NCBI GenBank assembly: GCA_963800395.1
Contig: CAWDBD010000014.1
Location: 372,001 to 436,000, forward strand
DNA length: 64,000 bases
Source: DASSBG01 sp963800395
GTDB lineage: Bacteria > Pseudomonadota > Gammaproteobacteria > Xanthomonadales > Rhodanobacteraceae
Direction of reading: 5' to 3'
Each line of letters opens with the position of its first letter. Within the stretch, counting starts at the first letter, position 1. Shown in pieces: positions 25,134-35,206 of this stretch. The notes under the pieces were generated by a model, which made no database searches, was not told the DNA's origin, and worked only from the letters and a program-made list of their open reading frames with translations. The position numbers were made by a program, and so were the translations under genes.

Positions 25134-26324
25134 ATGAGCTTCAAACGCATGAGTGATATTGATCTGGCGGGCAAACGCGTACTGATTCGCGAAGATCTCA
25201 ACGTTCCGCTCAAGGACGGGGAAATCACCTCGACCCAGCGCCTGGATGCCGCGCTGCCCACACTCCGGGCGGCGCTGGATGCTGGAGCCCGGGTGATGGT
25301 GCTCTCCCATCTGGGAAGGCCAAAAGAGGGCGAAGTTGACGATTCGCTTTCTCTGGCACCCGTGGCCCGCTGGCTGCAGCAGGCGCTTGACCAGCCAGTA
25401 CGCCTGGAGAAGGACTACTTGCGGGGTGTCGAGGTGTCTGCGGGTGAACTGGTGTTGCTGGAGAACTGCCGCATGAACCCCGGCGAGAAAGCGGACGATA
25501 TTGACCTGGCCAGGCAGTACGCGGCCCTGTGCGATGTGTTCGTGATGGACGCGTTTGGTGCCGCGCATCGCGCCCAGGCATCCACGCATGGGGTCATTCG
25601 TGTTGCTGCCGAATCGGTTGCCGGCCCGCTGCTGGCGGCCGAGCTGGATGCCCTTGGCAAGGCGCTGGACAACCCGGCGCGCCCGCTTCTGGCTATCGTG
25701 GGTGGCGCCAAGGTGTCGACCAAGCTGGAGCTGCTCGACACCCTGGTTGATCAGGTGGATCAACTGATCGTGGGCGGCGGCATCGCCAACACCTTCATTG
25801 CCGCAGCCGGCCACGCCGTGGGCAATTCGCTGTATGAGGAGGGCCTTGTCGATACCGCCAGACACATCATGAAAAGGGCGCAGGAGCGTGGCGCGGAAAT
25901 CCCGGTTCCGGTGGATGTCGTGGTGGCCAGACAGTTCTCTGCCACGGCCACGGCGACCATCAAGCCCGTTGACAAGGTCAGGGACAACGAAATGATTCTC
26001 GATATCGGTCCGCAGACCGCTGCGCTGTATGCCGAGCGTATTGCCAGCGCCGGCACCGTGGTGTGGAATGGGCCGGTGGGGGTGTTCGAATTCGACGCCT
26101 TCAGTGCGGGTACCGCAGCGCTGGCACGTGCGATTGCGGATTCCCGCGCATTCTCGATCGCGGGGGGCGGAGACACCCTTGCCGCCATCGACAAATTTGC
26201 GGTGGCCGAAGGTATCGACTGCATTTCCACCGGCGGCGGGGCGTTTCTCGAGTTCCTCGAAGGCAAGACCCTGCCTGCGGTTGCCGCACTCGAGGCACGC
26301 GCCGAAAGGGCTGGCGCTGACTGA
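25134..26324 (+). CDS. pgk: Phosphoglycerate kinase
   Basis: 396 residues. RVLIREDLNVPLKDGEIT, LSHLGRPKEG, ENCRMNPGEK, VGGAKVSTKLELLDTL and the nucleotide-site GGGDTLAAIDKF are diagnostic. Transfers phosphate between 1,3-bisphosphoglycerate and ADP. Starts at MSFKRMSDIDLAGK; an internal ATG six codons later (MSDIDLAGK) could also serve. In related genomes pgk often sits between gap and pyk; here they are 7-12 kb away. Confidence 0.97.
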   Translation: MSFKRMSDIDLAGKRVLIREDLNVPLKDGEITSTQRLDAALPTLRAALDAGARVMVLSHLGRPKEGEVDDSLSLAPVARWLQQALDQPVRLEKDYLRGVEVSAGELVLLENCRMNPGEKADDIDLARQYAALCDVFVMDAFGAAHRAQASTHGVIRVAAESVAGPLLAAELDALGKALDNPARPLLAIVGGAKVSTKLELLDTLVDQVDQLIVGGGIANTFIAAAGHAVGNSLYEEGLVDTARHIMKRAQERGAEIPVPVDVVVARQFSATATATIKPVDKVRDNEMILDIGPQTAALYAERIASAGTVVWNGPVGVFEFDAFSAGTAALARAIADSRAFSIAGGGDTLAAIDKFAVAEGIDCISTGGGAFLEFLEGKTLPAVAALEARAERAGAD

Positions 26325-26430
26325 ATTCGAGCAGCTTGTCACGATTGGGGCTGATGCTCCAGAGCCTGAGGCTTCATCTGACAACTTGACACGATGTTTC
26401 GAGGCCCGTTTGCGCTAAGCTGCAAATGCA

Positions 26431-27060
26431 ATGAACAACATGAACGCTCCGGCAGAAATTACCCAGTTGTTGCAAGCCGCACAAGGTGGGGACAATGCGG
26501 CGCGTGAGGCCTTGCTGCCGCATATCTACCGCGAGCTGCATGCACTGGCGCATCGTCAGCTGTCAGGTGGTCGCCGCGGCGGCCACACCCTTTGCACGAC
26601 GGCGCTTGTGCATGAGGCCTTTCTGCGGCTGGCCGACCAGCAGGCCGTCAGTTTCGCGGACCGCGCACACTTTCTTGGCTATTGCAGCCGCGTCATGCGC
26701 TCCATCGTGGTGGATCAGGCGCGCAGGCAGGCCAGCAACAAGCGCGGTGGCCAGCTGACCCGCATTGAATGGCGCGAGGGCCATGTCGACCACAGCGCCA
26801 GGCCGGAGCAGGTACTGGCGCTGGATCAGGCACTGGACCGTCTCAAGGCCATTGATCCGCGCATGGCCAAGGTTACCGAGATGCAAGTCTTCGGTGGCCT
26901 GAAATCGGCCGAATGCGGCGTGGTGCTGGGTGTCTCCGAGCGAACGGTGAAGCGCGACTGGCGCAAGGCACGTGCCATGCTGGCGGCGCTGTCTGGCTGG
27001 CGAGACCGATACCTGAGGCACCGGCATGGATACGGGTGCATGGCAACGACTGGCGTCTGA
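26431..27060 (+). CDS. ECF-like RNA polymerase sigma factor (Sig70-X6/TIGR02999 type)
   Basis: 209 residues. Region 2: LYRELHALAHRQLSGG-like segment and HEAFLRLADQ, then ARRQASNKRGG; region 4: QVFGGLKSAECGVVLGVSERTVKRDW. This form is common beside Ser/Thr kinases in Lysobacterales. The kinase start lies inside its last 35 bp, so the pair is co-translated and probably functions together, possibly by phosphorylation of the sigma factor (inference). No anti-sigma factor is adjacent. Confidence 0.85.
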   Translation: MNNMNAPAEITQLLQAAQGGDNAAREALLPHIYRELHALAHRQLSGGRRGGHTLCTTALVHEAFLRLADQQAVSFADRAHFLGYCSRVMRSIVVDQARRQASNKRGGQLTRIEWREGHVDHSARPEQVLALDQALDRLKAIDPRMAKVTEMQVFGGLKSAECGVVLGVSERTVKRDWRKARAMLAALSGWRDRYLRHRHGYGCMATTGV

Positions 27061-29681
27061 ACTGGAGCAACTGCTCGATTGCACGCCGCACGAACGTGAA
27101 AAGCGCCTGGAACAGCTGCAGCGGGAAGATCCGGAACTGGCCTCGCGCCTGCGTGCCGCGCTGGACGCAGATACACGGGGGTTTGCGTTGGTCGACGAGC
27201 CGATGGCGCTGCGACTCGAGGCCTTGGACGATGATCTGGCGCCTGCATTGTCACATGCCAGCCCCGGAGATCAGGTGGGCCCCTGGCGGCTGCGAGAGGG
27301 AGCTGGGGCAGGGCGGGATGGGCCATGTCTGGCTGGCATCGCGTGACGACGGCCAGTACCAGCTGGAAGTCGCGATCAAGCTGATTGATGGCGTTCTGGA
27401 CAGCGGCCTGATGCGCGAGCAGTTGCGCCGTGAACGGCAGATTCTGGCCGATCTGGACCATCCCAATATTGCCCGCTTGCTGGATGGTGGCATCCGCGAC
27501 GACGGTACGCCCTGGTACGCCATGGAGTACGTCTGCGGTCTGCCGCTCGATCAGTATTGCCAGCAGCATGCGCTTGAGTCTCCAGGCGCGGCTGCGCCTG
27601 CTGGCCGGGGTTGCGCAAGCGGTGCAGCACGCTCATGCGCGCCTGGTCGTGCATCGCGACCTCAAGCCCGGCAATATCCTGGTGGATGAGGAGGGTGTGG
27701 CGCACCTGCTCGATTTCGGGATCGCCAAACTGCTTGATGCCGGTGGCGTGGCGCCGTGCGGGCCACTGACTCTTCTGGCGGCGGCAACACCGGCCTATGC
27801 CGCGCCCGAGCAACTCCGGGGCGAGCAGGTCGATACGGCGGCCGACATCTACGCGCTGGGCGCCATAGCTTTCGAGTTGCTCGCAGGGCAACGCCCGCCA
27901 CAAGCGGGTTTGCAGGTCTACTGATGCGGACTCAGGGACCAAAGCCGTCGCGATTCATTCAGGATCGACGCCAGCGCGCAGCCGTGCGCGGCGACATGGA
28001 TGCCATTGTCTCGCAGGCACTGGCGCCCCGACCAACCGATCGTTACGCATCGGCGCAGGCCATGGCCGACGACATCCTGAGGCACCTCGACGGCCTGCCA
28101 GTCGCGGCACGCGGAGCCGGTACTGGCTATCGGGCACGCAAATTCGTGCGCCGGCATTGGCTCGGCGTGGGCCTTGGCACTGCTGCCGTCCTGCTTCTTC
28201 TGGTGGCGCTGGTGTTCAGTGTCAGGCAGACCCGACGTGCGCAAGTGGAGCTGGCGCGTGCCAATGCCGTGCAACAATTCCTGCTGGGTGTATTCGGAGC
28301 GGCACAGCCGGCCCCTGGTGGCAGTTTCGTGGTCACCCAGCGCGACCTTGCCAATCGCGCGATCGGTCTGCTGGACAAGCAACTGGCCGGGCAATCCGAT
28401 GCCGCCGTTGATGTACTTGTCGCGGTGGGCCGGGTGTATCGCAAGATGGGCTTCGGCGAGCGCTCGCGGGCGGTATTGCATAGGGCCCTGGCTGAACTGG
28501 ATCGCCTGCCGAACGGCGATCATGATCCGCGCCGTGTCGATGCGCTACTGGCCCTGGGTCGGGCCAACTTCCTCAGCGGCAACTTTTCCGCGGCCACCGA
28601 CCACCTGAGGCAAGCGGATCGTCTGGCGTCAGCGCTGCATCACAATGCGGCGACGCATGCCGCGATTCTCTACGAACTGGGCTCAAGTCTGAGCGCTCGA
28701 CGTCACATTGCCGAGGCGACGGCGGTTCTGGGTCATGCCGAAACGCTGGCCCGCGCGGATCCGCAGGCGGCGATGCTGCTGCCCAAGATTCTTCTGGAGA
28801 AGGCCCTCACCTTGCGACGCGCCCACCGCATCGAGGCGGCCATTGGCGCGGGCCGCAAGGCGCTGGCGGCGGCGCGCACCACCTACGGAGACGAGGATGT
28901 GCGGACTGCTGGATCACTCAGCACCGTCGGCGGCATGTTGCGAAGGGCCGGGCAGCTGCACGAGGCCGAGGCCATGCTGCGTCAGGCGGAGGCCATCGAG
29001 CGGGATGTTTACGGCGAGCCGCAGGCGGCCACCATCAACAATCTGGCCACGGTGCTGCAGGATCGCGGTCACACGGACGAATCCGGCGCCTTGTTTCGCC
29101 AGGCCCTGGAACTGGCGGTGCAACGCTATGGGGCTGACGGCATAACGACCGCCAGCTATCGCCGCAATCTGGCCCTCGAGCAGGCTGATGCCGGACAGAT
29201 CGATGCGGCGCTGGCCAACATGCGCAAGGCGTATGCCCGCTACAGCGAGGGCAATCCGCCTGGCAGCCCCGGCAATCTGGAAATGCGTGCGCAGCTGGCG
29301 CGGGTGCTGTATCAGGCCGGCAGGCCCGAGGAAGCAGGGAATCTGTTGCCCGAGATCCTCGCGGATGCCACGAAGCATTCGCAAACCGCGCTTGTTCCAT
29401 TGCGCGAAGCCCGCATGCTCAGTGCTCGCCTGGCGCTGGATGCAGGCAATCTGCGCCTGGCCGGGGAGCAGCTGCAGGCCGCTGACAGGGATTTGCAGCC
29501 GCATGGCCTGGGAACGCCCGACATGGTGCGCTTGCGGCTACTGGCCGGCGATCTGGCCCTCGCCCGCGGCAAGCCGATCGCAGCACACCGCGCCTGGCAG
29601 TCGGCGCTCGACCTGGCACAAGCCAGGCTTGGCCCCGGACACACCCTTGCACGGGACGCGGCGCGTCGCCTGCCACGCTAG
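27026..29681 (+). pseudogene. Membrane Ser/Thr protein kinase with TPR-like C-terminus, three frameshifts
   Basis: Reconstructed length about 880 residues. Parts in order: N-terminal linker; glycine loop (ELGQGGMGHVWLAS); VAIKL lysine; catalytic loop VVHRDLKPGNIL; DFG in LLDFGIAK; APE in YAAPEQLRG; one membrane helix (about LGTAAVLLLLVALVFSV); then a long helical periplasmic TPR region. The frame changes by an extra G near 27298-27300, an extra T near 27574, and a missing base near 27915-27922. Each half is otherwise well conserved, so these may be sequence errors, but three in one gene also fits decay. Linked to the sigma factor upstream. Confidence 0.82.
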
Positions 29682-29737
29682 CTCGTCACGCCAGCCTGTC
29701 ACGCCAGCACCCGCTCCAGTCTTGCATGCGGCCGCAC

Positions 29738-31006
29738 TCAGTCGAAGCCGTTGGCGAATATGACGTCGTCGAGTTCGACTGCACCCATGTCACACAATGC
29801 CGTGCCGTCGCCATCGCCGTCGATGGGGCGGGGCAGGCCGTCTTCGTCCTCGGGCAGACAGGTACCACCGATTGTGGGGTCGGCCGCGTCGATCACGGGG
29901 CTGGCCGCTGCTGGCTGGCGCACCGGCAACAGCGAGTAGCGTGTAGCCAGTGGACCCAGCATCGGATCGGTCGAGGCCAGGTTGCCCGGACCGGCGGCCA
30001 ACTGGCAGGAACTGTCGCTGGCCAGCGTCCAGCGATGATCGACCAAGGCATTGCCTATACTGCATGCAGGGTTGAAGTTCTCACCAACAATGATCGAGTT
30101 GTGTACGGAGCTGACTGCACTGCCATCGAAGCTGGCAATGGAATATCCGACCTGGCTTCCAACGATGGTGACCTGGTTGAGCATTGCATCAGCGTTGTAC
30201 ATGCCGAGCGCCACTTGAGCTGCATTGTCGCTGATGGTGCTGTTTTCGATTTGCAGGTTTGTCCGCAATTGCAGCGCTGCTCCGGTGCCACAGGTATTGT
30301 GGTCGATGCTGCTGTTGCGGATATGGATGCTATCGCCTGGAAATGACCCGCTGTCTGTATCGTGAATTGCACAGCCGTAGGCATTGGTGAAGCCGAGGTT
30401 GGCGCTGGTGTTGTCGTATATGCGAGTTCGGCTTATGTCCAATGTTCCCTGGGCATTGATCGCTCCGCCCGTATTGGCCAGATTGCCGGTGATGATCGAG
30501 TCTTCAATTGTCAGACTGGATCCACTGCTGCGGATTCCGCCGCCTATCGCAGAGCTCGCAGTATTGGCGACACCACCGGTAATGATCAGGCCTTGCAAAT
30601 GCGTGTTGCTGCTGGCGATTTCCAGTACCCGATCCAGGCCATTGGCATCGATCCGAGCGTAGTCGGCCAGGGACGTCGGCACCGACGGTGTCTGGATGGT
30701 GACCGCGTCGACAATGTCGAGATCACCGGTTGCGGCGAGGTCTTCATTCTTGCCCGCCAGGCTGAATACGATATTCGCGCCAAATGGCACGATGATCCGG
30801 TCGGCGCCACTCAGGGCATTGGCTTCCATCACGGCGGCCCGCAAGGTACAGCCCGGGGCGGGCGGCGTGACTGCGGCAATCTGGCAGACGCCGTCTCCGG
30901 GGTTGGCATCCACGGCATCGACACTGGTGAGGTCGACGGAAAAGTCGGTAGCCAGTGCATGCAGGGGCAGCAGCAGCCAGGGCAGTACGGCAACAATACG
31001 TTTCAT
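29738..31006 (-). CDS. Secreted right-handed beta-helix protein (CSLREA-type) with NGFD tail
   Basis: 422 residues. Signal peptide MKRIVAVLPWLLLPLHALA, then CTLRAAVMEANA, the CSLREA-like domain, then many short parallel-beta repeats (LQGLIITGG, LTIEDSIITGN, IHIRNSSIDHN, IENSTISDN). A choice-of-anchor-type end, VIDAADP...RPIDGDGDGTALCDMGAVE, precedes the tail DDVIFANGFD. Probably an exported surface protein; target unknown. Convergent with the kinase gene, 56 bp apart. Confidence 0.83.
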   Translation of the reverse strand: MKRIVAVLPWLLLPLHALATDFSVDLTSVDAVDANPGDGVCQIAAVTPPAPGCTLRAAVMEANALSGADRIIVPFGANIVFSLAGKNEDLAATGDLDIVDAVTIQTPSVPTSLADYARIDANGLDRVLEIASSNTHLQGLIITGGVANTASSAIGGGIRSSGSSLTIEDSIITGNLANTGGAINAQGTLDISRTRIYDNTSANLGFTNAYGCAIHDTDSGSFPGDSIHIRNSSIDHNTCGTGAALQLRTNLQIENSTISDNAAQVALGMYNADAMLNQVTIVGSQVGYSIASFDGSAVSSVHNSIIVGENFNPACSIGNALVDHRWTLASDSSCQLAAGPGNLASTDPMLGPLATRYSLLPVRQPAAASPVIDAADPTIGGTCLPEDEDGLPRPIDGDGDGTALCDMGAVELDDVIFANGFD

Positions 31007-31310
31007 CGCAAACATCCAGTTAGGCGCTTGAGTATTCATACGGAAAAAAGGGCGCAAGAGGGCCATGGTGTCGCGTGTGTGCCCGCATGGCAAGCTCCGG
31101 GAGGGCTGGCTGGAGCCGGGCAGGGCCTGGCCTGCGCATGAGACCGAATCGAGTCAGGTCGCTGAAGCCCGGATAAATAGTGAACCCGCAGGTTTTGGAA
31201 TTATTGTGCCCGCAAGGCGTCCAATCACATGACCCGCGCGCAACATCTGGTCGCGGTGTCACCTTGGCCTGTTCACATGGGCCGGTTCCCTGACAAGCTG
31301 GAGAAGATTC
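31007..31310 (+). other. Intergenic region between two divergent envelope genes
   Basis: 304 bp with no convincing gene. Two open frames cross it but lack ribosome-binding sites or similarity. It must hold the promoters of the beta-helix protein (minus) and the outer-membrane barrel (plus); a GGAG lies about 9 bp before the barrel ATG. No operator was recognised. Confidence 0.5.
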
Positions 31311-31901
31311 ATGAACAAGATTGTTCCCTCGCTCGCCCTTGCCATCGCTGGCCTGCTGGCGGCGGCACCGACATTTGCTCAAACTCGCGCCGACAACGGC
31401 GGCTGGTTCGTCAATGGCAGTGTCGGTCGCACATCCATCAACAAAGGCCCATATGACAACAACGATACCGGCTATGCGGGCAACTTCGGCTACCGCTGGG
31501 CGGTCAGCCCGTCGCTCGCGCTGGGCGTGGAAGCCGGCTACAACGATCTGGGCAATATCCATGTCAAGCATGCATTCACCAGTGATCCGGTGGTGAACAA
31601 CACGAAATCGGAGCTGCATGGCTGGACAACGGGTGTCAACGGCCACTTCAATCTGACGCCAGAGTGGTATGTCAGCGCGCGTACCGGTATCTATGGCTGG
31701 CGCGGCCATGGCCTCAGCAACAGCGACAACCCGCTGCGCAAGAGCGTGAGCAAGACTGATTGGTATGGTGGTGCCGGTTTCGGCTACGACTTTGCCAGCA
31801 ATTGGAGCGTGGGCGTGAATTACGACTACTACCACGCCAACAAGAATCGCGTCGATCTGACCACCGACATGGTATCGGTGAGCGCCGAATACCGATTCTG
31901 A
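31311..31901 (+). CDS. Outer-membrane beta-barrel protein (OmpA-like transmembrane/OmpX type)
   Basis: 196 residues. Signal peptide MNKIVPSLALAIAGLLAAAPTFA, then alternating amphipathic strands (GWFVNGSVGRTS, YAGNFGYRWA, LALGVEAGYNDL, GWTTGVNGHFNL, GAGFGYDFA, VGVNYDYYHA) and a terminal phenylalanine in VSAEYRF, the outer-membrane insertion signal. About eight strands are predicted. Role unknown; might be adhesion or envelope stability. Followed by a strong bidirectional terminator. Confidence 0.82.
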   Translation: MNKIVPSLALAIAGLLAAAPTFAQTRADNGGWFVNGSVGRTSINKGPYDNNDTGYAGNFGYRWAVSPSLALGVEAGYNDLGNIHVKHAFTSDPVVNNTKSELHGWTTGVNGHFNLTPEWYVSARTGIYGWRGHGLSNSDNPLRKSVSKTDWYGGAGFGYDFASNWSVGVNYDYYHANKNRVDLTTDMVSVSAEYRF

Positions 31902-31916
31902 TCACTGCTGCGGTTT

Positions 31917-31955
31917 ACTGACGGGCGCCCCGGCGGGGCGCCCGTCAGTGTTTTG
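31917..31955. terminator. Intrinsic terminator between the barrel gene and fba
   Basis: Perfect 15-bp stem ACTGACGGGCGCCCC with its complement around a 3-bp loop (31917-31949), followed by GTTTTG. It separates two convergent genes and probably works in both directions. Confidence 0.85.
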
Positions 31956-31964
31956 CTTGCGCGC

Positions 31965-32975
31965 TCAGTCTTCGTCCTGCCACTGCCCCAGCGCAGCCAT
32001 GCCGTTCTCGCGGGCGCGCTGCGCCACTATTTTCTGCGACTCGACGTAGTTGCCCTCGGGGTCCTCGGCCCATGACTTGAGTGCGGCCGCCTGCATGGCC
32101 CGGCCGTAGGAGAAGGACAGCGGCCAGGGGTGTGGGCCAGCCTGGTTGATGGCATTGAGGTGGGCGGTGGCATCTTCATCGGACTGACCGCCGGAAAGGA
32201 AGACAATGCCGGGCAGGGTGGCTGGCACGCTCGACTTCAGGCAGCGTACGGTGGCTTCGGCAACCTCATCGACACTGGCCTGCTCTTCGCAATCACTGCC
32301 TGATACCACCATCGAGGCCTTGAGGATGGTGCCTTCCAGCAGGACGTTCTGCTCGTACAAGGCGTTGAACAGGCTGCGCAGCGTGGCCTCGGTGACGTCG
32401 TAGCAGATGTCGATGTCGTGCGCGCCGTCCATCAGCACTTCAGGCTCAACCATCGGCACCAGGCCAGCTTCCTGGCACAGCGCCGCATAGCGCGCGAGTG
32501 CGTGGGTATTGGCCTCGATGCAGGTGGAGGTGGGCGTGTCCTCGCCGATCGAGATCACGGCGCGCCATTTGGCGAACTGGGCGCCCATGCGAGCGTATTC
32601 GTTGAGCCGGTCACGCAGTCCATCCAGGCCTTCGGTAACCAGCTCGCCGGGGAAGCCCGCCAGCGGTTTGGCACCCATGTCGACCTTGATGCCGGGAATG
32701 ATGCCCGCGTCGCGCATGACTTTGGTGAAGGCCTCGCCGGTTGCAGTCGACTGACGAATCGTCTCGTCGTACAGGATGGCGCCGGAGATATGATCGCCGA
32801 GGCCCGGCGTGGTCAACAGCATTTCGCGGTAGGCGCGACGGTTCTCCTCGGTACTCTCCACGCCGACGGCCTGGAATCGCTTGCCGATGGTACCTGTGGA
32901 TTCGTCGATGGCAATGATGCCCTTGCCCGGGGCAACCATGGCCTGGGCCACGGATTCAAGTTCGTCGATGCTCAT
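31965..32975 (-). CDS. Fructose-bisphosphate aldolase, class I
   Basis: 336 residues of the metal-independent (Schiff-base) type: GKGIIAIDESTGTIGKRF, the Lys in EGTILKASMV that forms the Schiff base, and FLSGGQSDEDATAHL. Catalyses cleavage of fructose 1,6-bisphosphate. Class I aldolase is the usual form in Xanthomonadaceae. Stands alone, with a terminator immediately downstream and a TonB-C-like gene upstream on the same strand (172 bp). Confidence 0.95.
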   Translation of the reverse strand: MSIDELESVAQAMVAPGKGIIAIDESTGTIGKRFQAVGVESTEENRRAYREMLLTTPGLGDHISGAILYDETIRQSTATGEAFTKVMRDAGIIPGIKVDMGAKPLAGFPGELVTEGLDGLRDRLNEYARMGAQFAKWRAVISIGEDTPTSTCIEANTHALARYAALCQEAGLVPMVEPEVLMDGAHDIDICYDVTEATLRSLFNALYEQNVLLEGTILKASMVVSGSDCEEQASVDEVAEATVRCLKSSVPATLPGIVFLSGGQSDEDATAHLNAINQAGPHPWPLSFSYGRAMQAAALKSWAEDPEGNYVESQKIVAQRARENGMAALGQWQDED

Positions 32976-33147
32976 GCGCGCTCCGCGTTCGGTAGCTATG
33001 GGTTGGCAGGGGTTGCGAATTATAGGTCAGATCGCGTCCGAAAGTGCGTTTTGCAGCTTCACACGGACCAGGCGCCACGTGTCACCCCGTGCGGTGGGAC
33101 CTGTGCGCAGGACAGGCATCCGGCAGTCGATGCGCTTCACGACAACG

Positions 33148-33603
33148 CTAAGGCTTCTGGCGTGTGTAGCCTGGCAAGTCGCATGCGGCGGTCAACCGGG
33201 CTTTCCTTTCAGCCGAAAAATTGCGCATGTTGAACTGTGCCGTGTAGTAGGTATGCACGGGCTGCTGGCCGACATTGTCTGCGCTTGGTCGGTAGCGGAA
33301 ATTCTTGACTGCTTCGACCACGGTCATGCCCAGGTCACTGTTGGGTACGACCTTCTCCAGTTTGATGTCGCGTGGCACGCCATCCGAGCCGATGGTGTAG
33401 CTGGCCGATGCGCAGCCCGGTTTTTCCAGGTTCAGGCCACTGTTGGGAACATTCAGCTCGGTGGCGCTGGCCGACAGGATCCAGTAGTCGGGCAGCTGAT
33501 CGGGGCTCACCGTGCGCACGGCAGCTGCGGAGCTTGTGCTGAGACCGGCAAGCAGCACGGCCACCGCGATCGGGGCCGCCTTGAATTGTCGCTTGATATT
33601 CAT
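33148..33603 (-). CDS. Secreted TonB C-terminal-domain-like protein
   Basis: 151 residues. Signal peptide about 1-28 (IAVAVLLAGLSTSSAAA), then CASASYTIGSDGVPRDIKLEKVVPNSDLGMTVVEAVKNFRYRPSA, the beta-alpha core seen in TonB C-terminal domains. It lacks the cytoplasmic anchor helix retained by true TonB, so it cannot couple to ExbBD and is more likely a soluble periplasmic protein. Two cysteines could form a disulphide. Partner unknown. Confidence 0.72.
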   Translation of the reverse strand: MNIKRQFKAAPIAVAVLLAGLSTSSAAAVRTVSPDQLPDYWILSASATELNVPNSGLNLEKPGCASASYTIGSDGVPRDIKLEKVVPNSDLGMTVVEAVKNFRYRPSADNVGQQPVHTYYTAQFNMRNFSAERKARLTAACDLPGYTRQKP

Positions 33604-33724
33604 GGCAATCTCCGTGCATCCATGGGTTGATGATCAGTGTAGTCGTGTCAGAGGCAACTGGCCACGGATTCTTTTGCATATCAGCATTCGCGGTGCTGCC
33701 GCCATGCCGGGCCCGAAGCGCTCA

Positions 33725-35206
33725 CTAGAGTTCCCGCAGCCCCTCGGCGATGCCGTCCTTGCCCACGTGCAGGAGCTTCAACGTGTTGGTGCCGCCGTGC
33801 CGACCCGTATGGTCGCCGTGTGTCAGCAGAACCCGGTCGCCCGAGGCAAGGCAGCCGTCAGCGAACAACTGGCTGATGGCCGCCCGCGCAAGCTGGGTCG
33901 GCTTGACATCGGACACGTCAAAAGCCACCGGGTGCACGTCGCGCAGCAAGAGCATGCGACGACGCGCCGAGGCGCTGCGCGACAGTGCGTAGATCGGCAC
34001 CGAGGAGCGGTAACGTGACAGCCATTGCGCTGTCGTGCCTGATTCGGTCAGCGCAATGATCGCGCGCACGTCAACCTCGGCCGCAAGCGCCATGGCCGCC
34101 ATGGCGATGGCCTGGTCGGTACGGTCGAGCTGATGGGCGTGCGCGGCCAACTCGTCCTCGGGCTCGAACTGGCGTTCGGCGCCCAGGCAGATGCGACGCA
34201 TGGCCTGCACAGCCTTGTCCGGATAGTTGCCGGCAGCGGTCTCCTCGGACAGCATCACGGCATCGGTGCCGTCAATGACGGCATTGGCCACATCCAGTAC
34301 CTCGGCGCGGGTAGGAATGGGCGAGTCGACCATGGACTGCAGCATCTGCGTGGCCGTGATCACCGGGCGGTTGCGCGCCAGCGACTCGCGAATGATCTTT
34401 TTCTGCAGGCCGGGCAGTTCGGCATCGCCGATTTCGACTCCCAGATCACCACGCGCCACCATCACCGCATCGCTGGCATCGATGATATCGCCCAACGCCG
34501 GGATGGCCTCGGCCCGCTCGATTTTTGCCACCAGCGCCGCGCTTCCCCCCGCCTCATGCAGCAGTTTTCTCGCGGTGTGCAGATCCTGGGCAGATCGAAC
34601 GAAGGATACGGCCATGAAGTCCGCCTGCAGCTCGGCGGTCAGGCGGATGTCGTCCCGGTCCTTGTCGGACAGGGCGTCGACGGTCAGTCCACCCCCTTGG
34701 CGGTTGAGGCCCTTGCGGTCGGACAGCATGCCACCAACCTCGACTGTGCAGCGCACCTCATGCTCGCGAATGGACTGCACGCGCATGGAAATCAGACCAT
34801 CATCCAGCAGCAGCAAATCACCTGCTTCGACATCATTCGGGAGGCCGCTGTAGCTGACCCCCACGTGTTGCTGGTTGCCCGGCGGCGCATTGGGTCGGCA
34901 ATCGAGCGTGAAGCTGTCTCCCTCAGTGAGCCTGACCGGGCCGTCGGCAAAATTCTCGATGCGTATCTTGGGTCCTTGCAGGTCGGCAAGAATGGCTACT
35001 TCCGTACCAAGCTCGATCGCTGCCCGGCGCACGGCCTCGGCGCGCTTGCGATGGTCATCGGGTTCGCCATGCGAAAGGTTGAGGCGCGCGACGTCGACGC
35101 CGCTTTCGAGAAGTTTGCCGAGCATCCCGGGGCGGTCGCTGCCGGGACCGAGCGTGGCAACAATCTTGGTACGGCGTATTTGTGCAGGGTGGGTGGCGTC
35201 AGTCAT
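33725..35206 (-). CDS. pyk: Pyruvate kinase
   Basis: 493 residues. RRTKIVATLGPGSDRPGML, ARLNLSHGE, ILADLQGPKIRI, catalytic Lys in LVAKIERAEAIPAL, MVARGDLGVEIG and TATQMLQSMVDSPIPTRAEV. Makes ATP and pyruvate from PEP. The ATG at 35206 is preceded by a long open stretch without family similarity. An ArsR gene lies divergently 300 bp away. Confidence 0.96.
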   Translation of the reverse strand: MTDATHPAQIRRTKIVATLGPGSDRPGMLGKLLESGVDVARLNLSHGEPDDHRKRAEAVRRAAIELGTEVAILADLQGPKIRIENFADGPVRLTEGDSFTLDCRPNAPPGNQQHVGVSYSGLPNDVEAGDLLLLDDGLISMRVQSIREHEVRCTVEVGGMLSDRKGLNRQGGGLTVDALSDKDRDDIRLTAELQADFMAVSFVRSAQDLHTARKLLHEAGGSAALVAKIERAEAIPALGDIIDASDAVMVARGDLGVEIGDAELPGLQKKIIRESLARNRPVITATQMLQSMVDSPIPTRAEVLDVANAVIDGTDAVMLSEETAAGNYPDKAVQAMRRICLGAERQFEPEDELAAHAHQLDRTDQAIAMAAMALAAEVDVRAIIALTESGTTAQWLSRYRSSVPIYALSRSASARRRMLLLRDVHPVAFDVSDVKPTQLARAAISQLFADGCLASGDRVLLTHGDHTGRHGGTNTLKLLHVGKDGIAEGLREL

